Assembly (NCBI GenBank): GCA_030622545.1
Contig: JAUXGA010000006.1
Coordinates: 1 to 64,000, forward strand
Length of the DNA stretch: 64,000 bases
Reading direction: 5' to 3'
From: a bacterium
Lineage (GTDB): Bacteria; Electryoneota; RPQS01; DYHQ01
Shown: positions 26,877-36,673 of the stretch, one piece after another
Numbering within the stretch: position 1 is the stretch's first letter
Layout: every line of letters starts with the position of its first letter
The notes under the pieces: model-generated
The model's database searches: none
Seen by the model: the letters and a program-made list of their open reading frames with translations, nothing else
Told to the model about the DNA's origin: nothing
Made by a program: the position numbers and the translations under genes

Positions 26877-28348
26877 CAAAGTTGCTCAATCACTCCTGGA
26901 TAGCGCCGGTTTTATTAATGATTCTGGCGCTTTGCTTGCGTCTTCCGAATTTAGGCTACAGCTTCTACGGAGACGAAGGATTTTCACTCCTGCGCGACAG
27001 TAACCATTTCATCACTCAGACCGAAGATCGTTTTCGTCCAGTCTTTTTTTCTCTCCTTTTTCTCTGGCGCACGATTGGATTCGACGGCGAAGTGGGACTG
27101 CGACTCTTGCCGCTGATTTTTGGCGTACTTTCCATTCCTTTAGCGTGGATATGCGGAAACAAATTAGGAGGGCGCAACGTCGCGCTTGGCCTCAGCCTGC
27201 TTTTGGCAACGTCGCCTTTTCACATCGAATTCTCGCAGGAGCTGCGGATGTATTCGCTCGTCGTCTTCATAAGTTTCGCGCAGCTTGCCTGCTATTTGTA
27301 CTACCGCAAAAGCAAGCGTTTCTTGCCTTTGGCGCTGGGAACACTTGTCGCGCTCTTGGGCATGTACACCCACCTTTTCTATGTACTATACCTGCTCGGT
27401 TTTGGTCTGCTTGCGATTTTAGACAGACGCACTCTTCCCTACAAGACCTACCTCGCATCGCTGGTTGTCGTCGCTCTTCTCTACCTGCCGAATATCGGCA
27501 ATGTTCTCTATTTTCAAACGGTGCGTCAAAGTGGATACGCGGTTCATCTCGCGAGCGCGCTGCCGAAACTCGCCGCCGCTCTCAGCATTGGTTTTAATCT
27601 GTTCAACCTCCCGGATCTCGGTTTAGGTCGAGGGATAAGCTGGCAAGTCATCTGGCTGAATTGGCATTACGTACTGCTCTGCCTGCTCGTTTTCGGTATG
27701 CTCGTTGCGGGCGCTGTGCGTTTCATGTTTTCCACAGGCGGACGATTTGCTTTGATTTTGAAGACGTCGCTGCTCGCGCTTCCGACAATCTTGGCTTTGG
27801 CGGCAAGTTTTGCGACGCAGAAGAATTTCGCAAGCGCGAAATACATTGTCTTTCTGCTGCCGCCGCTGCTGCTCTTTTTTATATGGGGATTTCAGGGCCT
27901 CCGCAAAAAGCCGCTGCAAATTGCTGTGGGAGCACTTTACGGTGTGCTTGTCATAATCGCCCTGCTCCATTTCTACACGGCGCCGGTAAATTATGGCCGC
28001 CGTATCAACTGGCGCGGAGCATCGGAATATCTGGACAACCGCCTAAAAACCGAAGCTCCTCTTGCCCTCATCGACGGTTTCAGTTACCGGCTACTGCGTT
28101 ATTACACCACGCCGACTCGCCCCTACTGGAAATTCGTGAAGCCGCCGGAAGGTTCTGTTGACGAGTATACACCGTACCTGCGAGATAGGCTTTCACGTGC
28201 TACGGAAATCTATTACCTGCGCGAGGATGACATGCAGAACCGGATGGATCCGAATGATATTGTCTTGCAAGCATTGCGAACTATTGGAACCGATGAAACC
28301 TGCATTCAATACAATCGCCGCCTGAAGCTTTATCACTGGAATCTGTAA
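26873..28348 (+). CDS. Membrane glycosyltransferase, family 39 type (ArnT/PMT-like)
   Basis: A 491-residue polytopic membrane protein with about ten hydrophobic segments. The first periplasmic loop has the acidic catalytic signature YSFYGDEGFSLLRDS near residue 38, as in lipid-linked sugar transferases of the ArnT/PMT family. The loop motif SPFHIEFSQELRMYSL is also typical. It likely transfers a sugar from a polyprenyl phosphate donor onto a lipid or protein outside the membrane. It overlaps the methyltransferase gene by 4 bp. Confidence 0.85.
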   Translation: MTKLLNHSWIAPVLLMILALCLRLPNLGYSFYGDEGFSLLRDSNHFITQTEDRFRPVFFSLLFLWRTIGFDGEVGLRLLPLIFGVLSIPLAWICGNKLGGRNVALGLSLLLATSPFHIEFSQELRMYSLVVFISFAQLACYLYYRKSKRFLPLALGTLVALLGMYTHLFYVLYLLGFGLLAILDRRTLPYKTYLASLVVVALLYLPNIGNVLYFQTVRQSGYAVHLASALPKLAAALSIGFNLFNLPDLGLGRGISWQVIWLNWHYVLLCLLVFGMLVAGAVRFMFSTGGRFALILKTSLLALPTILALAASFATQKNFASAKYIVFLLPPLLLFFIWGFQGLRKKPLQIAVGALYGVLVIIALLHFYTAPVNYGRRINWRGASEYLDNRLKTEAPLALIDGFSYRLLRYYTTPTRPYWKFVKPPEGSVDEYTPYLRDRLSRATEIYYLREDDMQNRMDPNDIVLQALRTIGTDETCIQYNRRLKLYHWNL

Positions 28349-28365
28349 GGAGTCATCTAAAAACC

Positions 28366-28677
28366 ATGTTCAAGCTCATCCGAAAAATAAATCTGGAAGC
28401 GCTCGCGTGGCTAATAGGACTGCTTTATCTGGCGCTCATAAATCCCGCTTCCGCCAATCACTTCAGCTTCTGCATCTTCAAGCTCCTGGGATTCGAGCTT
28501 TGTCCGGGGTGCGGGCTTGGGCTTTCGATTTCTTTCCTATTGCACGGAGACTTTGTCAATTCGTTTCACGCGCATCCGCTCGGAAGTATTGCTCTTGTTA
28601 TTCTGATCTTTCGAATTTTTTCATTGCTTAAGAAAGCGTTCCTTCGCTCATTTTCAATAGAGCATACGACAACCTAA
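28366..28677 (+). CDS. DUF2752 family membrane protein
   Basis: A 103-residue protein with two or three hydrophobic helices. The DUF2752 signature is present: FCIFKLLGFELCPGCGLGLS followed by LLHGDFVNSFHAHPLG. The paired cysteines CPGC and the His residues are conserved in this family, whose function is unknown. It precedes a TM2 protein gene by 11 bp, and the two families are frequent neighbours. Confidence 0.85.
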   Translation: MFKLIRKINLEALAWLIGLLYLALINPASANHFSFCIFKLLGFELCPGCGLGLSISFLLHGDFVNSFHAHPLGSIALVILIFRIFSLLKKAFLRSFSIEHTTT

Positions 28678-28688
28678 AGGAGAGAAAT

Positions 28689-29036
28689 ATGCCGAACATT
28701 CTACAGGTTTTGCCTGAACTCGAGGGGATGGAAATGACGTTTGTTCAGGGTTTGATTAAGGATATGAGTGATGAGCAAGTGCAACTTTTTGCGAATGCCT
28801 ATCGTTCCAGAAGAAAAGATCCGTTGTTGATTTTACTGACATGTCTTATCGGTTTTTTGGGGTTTGCGGGAATTCACCGGTTCATTATTGGGCACGCCGG
28901 CATGGGAATCTTGTATCTGCTCACAGCCGGAATCTGCTTCATTGGAACCATTATCGATATTGTGAACTATAAAAATTTGACCTTTGAGTACAATCAAGTC
29001 ATCGCGCAGCAGGTGGCCAGTTTGATTCGCAGTTAA
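28689..29036 (+). CDS. TM2 domain-containing protein
   Basis: A 115-residue protein with a TM2 domain at about residues 50-105: a first helix (LLILLTCLIGFLGFAGIHRF), a short turn and a second helix (GILYLLTAGICFIGTIIDIV). The N-terminal 45 residues are soluble and helical. TM2 proteins are small membrane proteins of unknown function. A good ribosome-binding site (AAAGGAGAG) precedes the ATG. Confidence 0.88.
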   Translation: MPNILQVLPELEGMEMTFVQGLIKDMSDEQVQLFANAYRSRRKDPLLILLTCLIGFLGFAGIHRFIIGHAGMGILYLLTAGICFIGTIIDIVNYKNLTFEYNQVIAQQVASLIRS

Positions 29037-29067
29037 AACTGATACATCGAAAGAATTTGATGACTTC

Positions 29068-29913
29068 ATGCTTATCGGCGCTCATGTTTCGATTCAAGGG
29101 GGACTTCATGAAGGAGCGGTTCGCGCGGCGGCGTCAAAATGCGAGTGCTTCCAAATCTTCTCGCGCAACCAGAGGCAATGGATCGCTCCGCCACTGACAG
29201 ATGAACAGATTAAAAGCTATCGAAAAGCGTGGACGAAGAACGGTCGCCTACCCGTACTCATCCATGACAGCTACCTGAATAATCTTTCGAGTCCCGATGA
29301 TAATCTGCGCGCGAAATCCTGCAACGCCCTCGCCGAAGAGTTAAAACGCGCCGAAGCGTTGGGAGTTCGCTGGGTCGTGATTCATCCCGGTTCTCATCGT
29401 GGTGCGGGAGAAAAAGCGGGGCTTGCGCATTGCGCAAAATCTCTCAAATGGATTTTCAAACAAACCTTGCGCTTGAAATCCGGCATCCTGCTCGAAACAA
29501 CCGCCGGGCAGGGAAACGGCATCGGACATAAACTCGAACATTTAGCTTTCTTGCTGGAACATGTAAGGAATGCAAAACGTCTGGCGATATGCGCGGATAC
29601 TTGTCATTTGTTTGCGGCGGGTTACGACCTGAAAAGCAAACGCGGCGCGGACGCATTCTGGAATGAATTCGATTCTCTTATCGGTCTTGCTCGCTTGAAG
29701 GCGTTTCATATGAATGATAGTATTGGCGAACTCGGAAGCCGCCTTGATAGACACGCGTTCATCGGAGAAGGGCAAATCGGAAAAACTGCCTTTCGCCGGC
29801 TCCTCCGGGACGAACGTTTCGCAAAACTGCCCGGAATTATGGAAATCCCTCGCTGGGATGACGAACTGACTCGAACCGTTGCGGATATTAAAAAACTGCG
29901 AGGAAAAATCTGA
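29068..29913 (+). CDS. nfo: Deoxyribonuclease IV (AP endonuclease IV)
   Basis: Cuts DNA 5-prime to abasic sites in base excision repair. The 281-residue length is normal. The trinuclear zinc-site motifs are visible: LIGAHVSIQGGL at the start, VIHPGSHRGAGEKAGL near residue 109, LLETTAGQGNGIG (Glu ligand), CADTCHLFAAGYDL, FHMNDSIGELGSRLDRH and GIMEIPR near the end. It is a single-gene unit between unrelated genes. Confidence 0.94.
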   Translation: MLIGAHVSIQGGLHEGAVRAAASKCECFQIFSRNQRQWIAPPLTDEQIKSYRKAWTKNGRLPVLIHDSYLNNLSSPDDNLRAKSCNALAEELKRAEALGVRWVVIHPGSHRGAGEKAGLAHCAKSLKWIFKQTLRLKSGILLETTAGQGNGIGHKLEHLAFLLEHVRNAKRLAICADTCHLFAAGYDLKSKRGADAFWNEFDSLIGLARLKAFHMNDSIGELGSRLDRHAFIGEGQIGKTAFRRLLRDERFAKLPGIMEIPRWDDELTRTVADIKKLRGKI

Positions 29914-29937
29914 CACGGTGAATAACAGCCAACCTCT

Positions 29938-31203
29938 ATGGAACTAATAGCGAAATACATCCAAACGGTTGTCTCTCTTTTCAATGAGATGGCGTTCTGG
30001 CTTTTGCTCGGTTTTGCGCTGGCAGGAGTGCTCTATTTTCTGATTCCGAAATCGGCAATTGTGCGCCACCTCGGAAAAGAATCCATCGGTTCCTCTTGGA
30101 AGGCGAGCCTTTTGGGTGTGCCTCTGCCGCTGTGCTCTTGTGGAGTCATTCCCACTGCGATAGGACTGCGCAAACAAGGAGCGAGCCGAGGCGCAACGAT
30201 ATCTTTTTTGATTTCGACGCCTCAAACCGGTCTTGATTCCATCGCTGTGACCTACAGCTTTTTGGGGCCACTCTTTGCTCTCTTCCGCCCTGTAGCCGCG
30301 TTCATTTCCGGCGTCGTCGGTGGAGTCGCTATCACGCTTTTTAACCGGAAACAAAGGATTGCGGAATCGTCCGTAGAGATAGATTCTGATGAGGATCTGT
30401 TAGCGCATGAACGTCACATGCGTGGCTTGCCGCTGCGCACCAAACTTCGCAAGATGGTTCACTATGCCTTTGGCGATCTTTTGGGAGATATTGCGTTCTG
30501 GCTGGTGATAGGACTTTTAATTGCCGCGCTGATCGATCTTTTGATTCCGGAGAATTTTTTTGCGGAGCGAATCAATCCGGGATTGCCGTCGATGTTGCTG
30601 CTGATGGTCGCCGGGATTCCGCTGTACATCTGCGCCACGGCGTCCGTTCCAATTGCGGCAGTGCTGATGCTCAAAGGCGTATCGGCGGGCGCCGCTTTCG
30701 TTTTTCTCATGGTCGGGCCTGCGACGAATGCCGCGACCATCGCCGTTATCGGGCGCGTGATGGGCAAACGCACGCTGACCGCTTACCTTGCAACCGTCGC
30801 GCTTCTAAGCTTGGTTTTCGGACTTCTGCTGAACGCTTTCTTAAGCTGGACACAAATGGAGCAATCCGTCACGGGCTATTTCGGCGGAGGGATGCTTCCT
30901 CTCTGGCTGCAAATTAGCGCATCGGTCGTGCTTGCGGCGCTTCTGCTGCACTATTTCGTTTCTGTCTGGCAGCGGAAACTCGCACGTCCCAGCGAAGAAA
31001 AATCCGGCGTAATAACTCTGCGCATCGTGGGCATGCACTGCTCGCATTGTGTGGAGTCCGTGCATAACGCGCTTGCGAAAGTTCCGGGCGTGCAAAATGT
31101 GGATGTGAATATAGAGCGAGGAATCGCTCGAGTGGAAGGAACAGCGATAAAAGATAGTGATTTGAAAGTGGCGGTGGAAGGAGTTGGCTACAAGCTCGGG
31201 TAG
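29938..31203 (+). CDS. SO_0444-type permease (Cu/Zn efflux family) with C-terminal HMA domain
   Basis: A 421-residue inner-membrane protein. Two homologous halves of about four helices each carry the permease motifs PLPLCSCGVIPTAIGLRKQG and CATASVPIAAVLMLKGVSAG. Both halves contain the family's signature stretches STPQTGLDS and GPATNAAT. The last ~65 residues form a heavy-metal-associated domain with the ligand pair Cys368-x2-Cys371 in GMHCSHCVESV. The family is proposed to export copper, zinc or organoarsenicals; the HMA domain favours a soft metal such as copper. No metal regulator is adjacent. Confidence 0.87.
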   Translation: MELIAKYIQTVVSLFNEMAFWLLLGFALAGVLYFLIPKSAIVRHLGKESIGSSWKASLLGVPLPLCSCGVIPTAIGLRKQGASRGATISFLISTPQTGLDSIAVTYSFLGPLFALFRPVAAFISGVVGGVAITLFNRKQRIAESSVEIDSDEDLLAHERHMRGLPLRTKLRKMVHYAFGDLLGDIAFWLVIGLLIAALIDLLIPENFFAERINPGLPSMLLLMVAGIPLYICATASVPIAAVLMLKGVSAGAAFVFLMVGPATNAATIAVIGRVMGKRTLTAYLATVALLSLVFGLLLNAFLSWTQMEQSVTGYFGGGMLPLWLQISASVVLAALLLHYFVSVWQRKLARPSEEKSGVITLRIVGMHCSHCVESVHNALAKVPGVQNVDVNIERGIARVEGTAIKDSDLKVAVEGVGYKLG

Positions 31204-31213
31204 CTAATCTGAA

Positions 31214-31236
31214 GTGCACTGCCGTGCGGCACTACC
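31214..31236 (-). repeat. 23-nt palindromic repeat, copy 2
   Basis: On the minus strand it reads GGTAGTGCCGCACGGCAGTG, then CAC, differing at two positions from the copy at 6173. It occupies the gap between the convergent permease and glycosyltransferase genes, where a bidirectional end structure would fit. Confidence 0.75.
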
Positions 31237-31247
31237 AAACCATGCCT

Positions 31248-32654
31248 TCATTCCAGTGTTTGTTTTTGTCGGCGAAGCAATGCTCGCTGACGCGCTAAAG
31301 TTTTATTTGACAGCTTCATTAATGGAGCGCGGCACATGTCCGTGTTATCCGGGTGGCGACGGTAGCGATAGCAGACTTCATGGACGCGCCCGATTTCGTA
31401 TTTTTCAGATACCTTTAGAACTAAATCATAGTCTTCGCCGTAGTCAGCGAAATCCTGTTCGTCGAAACCGCCCATTTCTTCGATGACACTCCGGTGCCAG
31501 CATCGCAGCGCGCCCGCACCATCGACGCGCAGGATATTGTTGCGATTGTATTCCAGATGTCTGATGATGCCGAACTCAGGCAAGGATTGTCCCGCTTCGT
31601 CCATCAATTCATAGTAACTGATTGCCAGCGCCCAAGTCGGATGCGCTTCCAAAGCATCGACCATGGACTGCAGCGTATGCGGCAGGTACTCATCGTCGCT
31701 GTCAAGCTGAGCGATATATTTTCCGCGTGCGTGGCTACGCGCGATGTTTAATGAAACGGCGATGATGTTGCGGTCGTTTTCGATAAGCTGAATCCGCGAG
31801 TCTTCGGCGGCAAACTTCCTGACGATATCGCGCGTACCATCGGTCGAACCGTTATCAACGATGATATATTCCCAGTCTTTGAACGTATTCTTTTGAACAG
31901 AAACGATGGCATCGCCGATGAAGGCGGCGCGATTATAAACCGGCGTAATTACAGAGACGAGAAGTGACGCAACTTCCCTATGCGGCGGTAACGCTGTGCG
32001 TTCACCTTCCAGCCACGCGCCGCGCCGTTTCAATGCTTTTTGAAATACGGTTTCAATCTGACGCTCATGCTCTGGGTCCATGAAGAGATAGGAAAAGCCG
32101 CCCAATTTCCCTCGCCCCGGAAAAAAGAGCTTGTCTTTTTGAATCTCTGTTTCATCTTCGGGAGGTTCAATGGTCGCCAAGGGTGAAGCGATACGCACGC
32201 GCTGACCGACTTCCTGCATTTTCAGGAGTAAATCATAGAACGCGGCTTGAGGATTCGCTTCATCAAGCCCTCCCGCGGCGCGCAGTTTTTCCAAGCGAAT
32301 CACCCAGACCGCCCCCCAGTCTTCGCGCTCTGTGATGTCACCGGTATCGTCGAAAACCGTAACAACCTCTTCCGTATCTGCGCTGCGAATACGGTAGTCT
32401 CCATAGAGGAATGCTCCTTCGGGATGCGCGTCGCACGCCGCGTGAACCCGCGCGGCAAAATCGGATTCGAGGTCCGCGACATCGGGAGATAATACTATCA
32501 GGAACGGTGTTTGAACTGAGCGTACTGTGGCATTAATTGAAGTTGCCAGATTTTCGCCGGGCATCAAACGCTCTGAGTCCAAAGGCAACTTCTCCTTCGG
32601 GAAATTTGCACAAAGGCATAAGAAAATCAATTGTGACATCGACACCTCACTCAT
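31248..32654 (-). CDS. Glycosyltransferase family 2 with an extra N-terminal domain
   Basis: A 468-residue cytoplasmic or membrane-associated sugar transferase. The C-terminal ~260 residues are a standard GT-A domain: SVITPVYNRAAFIGDAIVSV, DNGSTDGT and the metal-binding DSDDE in AQLDSDDEYLPHTLQ. The N-terminal ~200 residues resemble a degenerate second GT-A half (TPFLIVLSPDVADLESDF, GAFLYGDYRIR) without a DxD motif. It is transcribed divergently from the patatin-BamA gene, whose start is only 28 bp away. The acceptor is unknown. Confidence 0.85.
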   Translation of the reverse strand: MSEVSMSQLIFLCLCANFPKEKLPLDSERLMPGENLATSINATVRSVQTPFLIVLSPDVADLESDFAARVHAACDAHPEGAFLYGDYRIRSADTEEVVTVFDDTGDITEREDWGAVWVIRLEKLRAAGGLDEANPQAAFYDLLLKMQEVGQRVRIASPLATIEPPEDETEIQKDKLFFPGRGKLGGFSYLFMDPEHERQIETVFQKALKRRGAWLEGERTALPPHREVASLLVSVITPVYNRAAFIGDAIVSVQKNTFKDWEYIIVDNGSTDGTRDIVRKFAAEDSRIQLIENDRNIIAVSLNIARSHARGKYIAQLDSDDEYLPHTLQSMVDALEAHPTWALAISYYELMDEAGQSLPEFGIIRHLEYNRNNILRVDGAGALRCWHRSVIEEMGGFDEQDFADYGEDYDLVLKVSEKYEIGRVHEVCYRYRRHPDNTDMCRAPLMKLSNKTLARQRALLRRQKQTLE

Positions 32655-32682
32655 CTATCAAAATTTCTGTAAAACTGAAGAA

Positions 32683-35169
32683 ATGATTTTCACGCGAAAA
32701 AGACTCATCGCTCTATTGGTTCTTCTATTCGCTCTGGCGCTGCCTGCGCAGGGAAATCCGAGCGTCGCTCTCGCGCTTTCAGGGGGCGGAGCCCGAGGAT
32801 TCGCTCATCTTGGAGTTCTGCGAGCGTTGGAAGAAAACGGAATTCGCGTGAATCTGATTGTCGGCACATCCATAGGAGCGGTGATTGGTGGTCTTTACGC
32901 GTCCGGCTACACGCTGAATGAACTCGAAAGCACTATGCGCTCGGTTGACTGGAGCGATATCTTTTTGGATCGTCCGGCACGGCGAAATCTCTTCCTTGCT
33001 CAAAAAGAAACCAACGCGCGCCATATGCTCGCGCTCCGATTTCGCGGCTGGACACCGGAAGTTCCCATGGCGCTCACCACAGGCCAGAAACTGAACGACC
33101 TGCTCTTCCATCTGACGAAAACCGCCCCCTATCAACCTATCAATTCCTTTGATGATTTGCAAATATCTTTTCGAGCGCTCGCCACGGATCTCTTCACGGG
33201 TCAGAGCGTTGTCTTCCGACGCGGCGATCTTTGCGAAGCGCTGAGAGCTTCCATATCCATGCCGCTGATTTTCGTACCGTTCCAGATGGACACATTGGAA
33301 CTCATCGATGGCGGCACTCTGGAAAATATTCCGGTGAATACCGCCCGCAACGAAGGAGGCGATTTCATTATCGCTGTCGATGTCACATCGCCGGTTTTAC
33401 AAACAGAGCGTGCCGAACAACCCTGGGAATTAGCGGATCGAGTGACGTCGATTATGCACATCGAGGATAATAAGAAGCTTCGTGAATCGGCCGACTTCAC
33501 CCTTATACCTGCCTTGGCCGGTTATCGTTCCACCGATTTTGCTGACATTGACAGCGTGATTCGCGCGGGTTACGATGCCACCGTGCATGCGATGCCGTCC
33601 TTGCTCGAACGCCTCTCCGATGCCGGAATTCGGGTGAAGGATTCAAACTCAGATGACAGCCTTCGTCAAGAACATCACAAGCTGACTCTCGAAAAAGCTC
33701 TCGAATTTCTCGCGCAAAATGCACAAGGTCGTCTGGAGAATCCGGCCGCATCTTGGCCGGAAATAGAAGAGAACCGCACGGTGCGTACTGTGCGTATCGA
33801 AGGGAGTCATCTGCGCTCGGACTCGACTCTTGAAAGGTATTTCACTCCTCTGATTGGAAACTCTTTCGACCTGCGGGAAGGGATGCGAGCTTGTCGCCGT
33901 CTGGTCGGATTTTATCGCAGAGCAGGCTACAGCTTTATGCACCTTCAGAAAATAACGCTTGACGACTCCGGAACGCTGACGGTAATTATAAACGAAGGGC
34001 GGCTGCTGACGCTTCGAGTGCAGGGTTTGAAACGCAATCGTCCGTGGTCGGTTCTGCGCGAATTTCCTTTGCGGCCGGGAGAACCGTTTATCCTGCAAAA
34101 AGCGGAACGAGGTATCGCGCAAATCTATGGGACAGCTCTTTTCGAAAGCGTCCTATTCAGTGTGTCTCCGGCTCATGACGGATTCGATGGTGTACTGCGG
34201 GTGAGAGAACGTGAATCTCCGCAATTGCGTCTGGGGGGAGGATTTTCCAGCGAACGAAAAGGCCGGGGCTTCGCTGAATTCCTAAATGATAATGTGGGAG
34301 GAGTCGGAGCGCGCTTCTCACTCTTTGGAAAATACGCTGAGATGGACGAAGAAATCCGTGGACAGTTGGTCTTTGACCGCATTCTGAAATCCCAATTGAC
34401 GACGGAATTAACAGCACGCTGGCGACGCGAAGAATATTACTCTTTTAATGCAGAGCACGATAAAAGAGGTTTCTACTTCTTAGAGAAATCAAGCGCTGAA
34501 CTTTGGCTCGGGCATCAATTACGTCGATGGGGACAACTCGCCGCCGGACTTGCGTTCGAAGATATTGAAGCGGGGGGAGTGCCCGACGAACCGGAAACAC
34601 AAATCACCACCGTGCGGATTCGCAGCCTGCTCGACACCGAAAACGATTACCCATTCCCTTCGCGGGGAATCAAATTCACAGGCGTCTATGATATTGCGGT
34701 ACCGGAATGGAGTGAAAACCGAGCCCTCACGCGGTTGAATCTTGAGTCCGGAATTACCTTCCCTTTGTTCAAGAGAACGGTTTTTCACAATTCCGCCCAT
34801 TATCAGTGGAACGACCGAATTCTGCCTCTCTGGGCGAGCTATCACCTCGGAGGGCGTTCGAGTCTTTTGGGACTTCACGAGGCGGAGCTCACCGGGAACG
34901 TGAAACTCTCGTCGCTGTTCGAAATTCGTTATGACCTGCTCAGTCGTTTTCTCGCCGACGCCTATCTCTCTTTTTTATACACCGTCGGCGCTGTCTCACA
35001 AAAAAGCGATCCTTTCCCTGATTCCAGAGATTACTTACATGGTGCAGGGATACGTCTGGCTCTGTCAACTTTTCTGGGGCCTATCAGTTTCACCTATGGA
35101 CACCTGCTTCCATCACATGCCGGAGGTGACCAGCCGCGAATCTATCTTGATTTCGGCCATGAGTTTTAA
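32683..35169 (+). CDS. Patatin-like phospholipase fused to BamA-type outer-membrane barrel
   Basis: An 828-residue protein from ATG 32683. The frame is open to 32527, but that extension is antisense to the glycosyltransferase gene and would precede the signal peptide (LIALLVLLFALALPAQG). Patatin domain ~25-300: oxyanion loop GGGARGFAHLGVL, nucleophile GTSIGAVIGG and the catalytic Asp in LIDGGTLENIPV. A POTRA-like domain (~365-440) and a 16-strand BamA/TamA-like barrel ending YLDFGHEF follow. This is the PlpD/type Vd arrangement, in which the barrel may expose or release the lipase. The substrate is likely phospholipid. Confidence 0.9.
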   Translation: MIFTRKRLIALLVLLFALALPAQGNPSVALALSGGGARGFAHLGVLRALEENGIRVNLIVGTSIGAVIGGLYASGYTLNELESTMRSVDWSDIFLDRPARRNLFLAQKETNARHMLALRFRGWTPEVPMALTTGQKLNDLLFHLTKTAPYQPINSFDDLQISFRALATDLFTGQSVVFRRGDLCEALRASISMPLIFVPFQMDTLELIDGGTLENIPVNTARNEGGDFIIAVDVTSPVLQTERAEQPWELADRVTSIMHIEDNKKLRESADFTLIPALAGYRSTDFADIDSVIRAGYDATVHAMPSLLERLSDAGIRVKDSNSDDSLRQEHHKLTLEKALEFLAQNAQGRLENPAASWPEIEENRTVRTVRIEGSHLRSDSTLERYFTPLIGNSFDLREGMRACRRLVGFYRRAGYSFMHLQKITLDDSGTLTVIINEGRLLTLRVQGLKRNRPWSVLREFPLRPGEPFILQKAERGIAQIYGTALFESVLFSVSPAHDGFDGVLRVRERESPQLRLGGGFSSERKGRGFAEFLNDNVGGVGARFSLFGKYAEMDEEIRGQLVFDRILKSQLTTELTARWRREEYYSFNAEHDKRGFYFLEKSSAELWLGHQLRRWGQLAAGLAFEDIEAGGVPDEPETQITTVRIRSLLDTENDYPFPSRGIKFTGVYDIAVPEWSENRALTRLNLESGITFPLFKRTVFHNSAHYQWNDRILPLWASYHLGGRSSLLGLHEAELTGNVKLSSLFEIRYDLLSRFLADAYLSFLYTVGAVSQKSDPFPDSRDYLHGAGIRLALSTFLGPISFTYGHLLPSHAGGDQPRIYLDFGHEF

Positions 35170-35253
35170 GCACAACGCAACTTAACGGAAATTCACCTCT
35201 CTAAAGAGATAGTTCAAACTATAATTCTATTAAAGCCAGCTTAGGGAGATGCG

Positions 35254-36513
35254 ATGCGATATTGCGGAACTATTTTTACTATTCTGATTCTGCTCGGGAC
35301 AGCTCACGGGCAGACAGACTGGAATCGATGGGGAACAGCGCCTGTCTTACCGACCGGGAATCCGGGGCAATGGGATGATTACCGGTGCATTCCCGGAAGT
35401 GTGGTAGCTAATGATACGGGCTATACGATGTACTACACGGGCACGCATGATTTTACCTTTATTCCTCTTGGAGTTGCCACCTCACCCGACGGCTACACGT
35501 GGACTCGATACCCCTCAAATCCACTCACTTTCCCTGAGGGTTGGACTCCTTATGCTCCTTATTGTCCTCACGTCATGCCGGATATGGGCTCGCAAGGATG
35601 GGTGATGTTCGCGATGCGGATTGAAGCCGGGCCTTTTATTGATGTCTGCCGAGCTGTTTCCGAAGACGGGATTCAATGGTACATGGATCCGGCACAACCA
35701 GTTTTCGAAGCGGATTCTTCTGGAGCATGGGATCATTCCAACATCTACACACCTTCTGTTTTTGAATGGCAGGATACTCTATGGATGATATATTCCGCCT
35801 ATGATAATAATATCGGAGTAACTGGAATAGGACTCGCGTTCTCTCTGGATCGCGGAGAAACATGGACACGGGACGAAGCGAATCCGGTTTTTATTCCCAA
35901 TCAAAATCCAGGTTGGGATCACTATATGATTGATGCCAGAGTGGCTCCGTGGAACGATACTCTCTTTGTCATGACCTACACAGGAATGTCGAATCTTCCA
36001 GGACTGCCCTCCATCGGTATTGCGACATCCACAGACTTGCGCAATTGGACACGCGCTCTTGATTATCCTGTCTTGGGACGCGGTGGCCCCAGTTCGTGGG
36101 ATAATGGGTTTGTGTATCAGCCCGTTCTAAGCGTCATTGGTGGCGAGAATGTTATGTTTTATTCCGGAGTGAACTACTTCGGTGATGCTGCAGTCGGCCT
36201 CGTAGTTCAGCCTGCGAGCGCAGCGCCGGATAATCTCTCCCAATGGCTCCCACAGGAAATACGGCTCTCATCCTTTCCGAATCCTTTCAATGCCAGCACA
36301 ACCATTACGTTTACTCTCGCGCAACCCGCACAAGTTAAACTTTCCGTCTATGACATCCTCGGTCGCCGCGTCGCCGTGCTTCAAAACGGTTGGCTGCCTT
36401 CAGGCGAATCGTCAGTTATCTGGAACGCAGAGGTTCAATCCAGCGGCGTCTACTATGTCAAACTTGACGCGAATGGACAGCAAGTCACTCGACCGATGAT
36501 GTTGGTAAAATAG
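35254..36513 (+). CDS. Secreted five-bladed beta-propeller (glycosidase-like) protein with sorting domain
   Basis: A 419-residue exported protein with a signal peptide (IFTILILLGTAHGQ). Blades resemble GH43/GH32/GH130-type five-bladed propellers (YTMYYTGTHDFTFIPLGVATS, YMIDARVAPWNDTLFVMTYTG, GIATSTDLRNWTR). The C-terminal ~85 residues form a sorting domain, LSSFPNPFNASTTITFTLAQ through RPMMLVK. Glycoside hydrolase activity is plausible, but I cannot assign the catalytic acids with certainty. A strong terminator follows at 36540. Confidence 0.82.
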   Translation: MRYCGTIFTILILLGTAHGQTDWNRWGTAPVLPTGNPGQWDDYRCIPGSVVANDTGYTMYYTGTHDFTFIPLGVATSPDGYTWTRYPSNPLTFPEGWTPYAPYCPHVMPDMGSQGWVMFAMRIEAGPFIDVCRAVSEDGIQWYMDPAQPVFEADSSGAWDHSNIYTPSVFEWQDTLWMIYSAYDNNIGVTGIGLAFSLDRGETWTRDEANPVFIPNQNPGWDHYMIDARVAPWNDTLFVMTYTGMSNLPGLPSIGIATSTDLRNWTRALDYPVLGRGGPSSWDNGFVYQPVLSVIGGENVMFYSGVNYFGDAAVGLVVQPASAAPDNLSQWLPQEIRLSSFPNPFNASTTITFTLAQPAQVKLSVYDILGRRVAVLQNGWLPSGESSVIWNAEVQSSGVYYVKLDANGQQVTRPMMLVK

Positions 36514-36539
36514 ACAAAGATAGAATCTTTTGTATGAAG

Positions 36540-36577
36540 AGCGGGACTGGAATCATCCAGCCCCGCTTATTTTTTTT
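36540..36577 (+). terminator. Intrinsic terminator
   Basis: Stem AGCGGGACTGG with CCAGCCCCGCT around the loop AATCAT, followed by TAT and eight T. It ends the propeller gene. Confidence 0.88.
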
Positions 36578-36673
36578 GAGGAGTGCAAAACACGGTCGAC
36601 TTGGACTACAGCTCTTGACTCTTAGCTTCAGGTAATGTAACTTTATGTTGTTTATTATAACACAGGAGACACC

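Noticed and set aside
32527-32682. N-terminal extension of the patatin-BamA frame
   Set aside because: It is antisense to the glycosyltransferase gene and would sit before the signal peptide.
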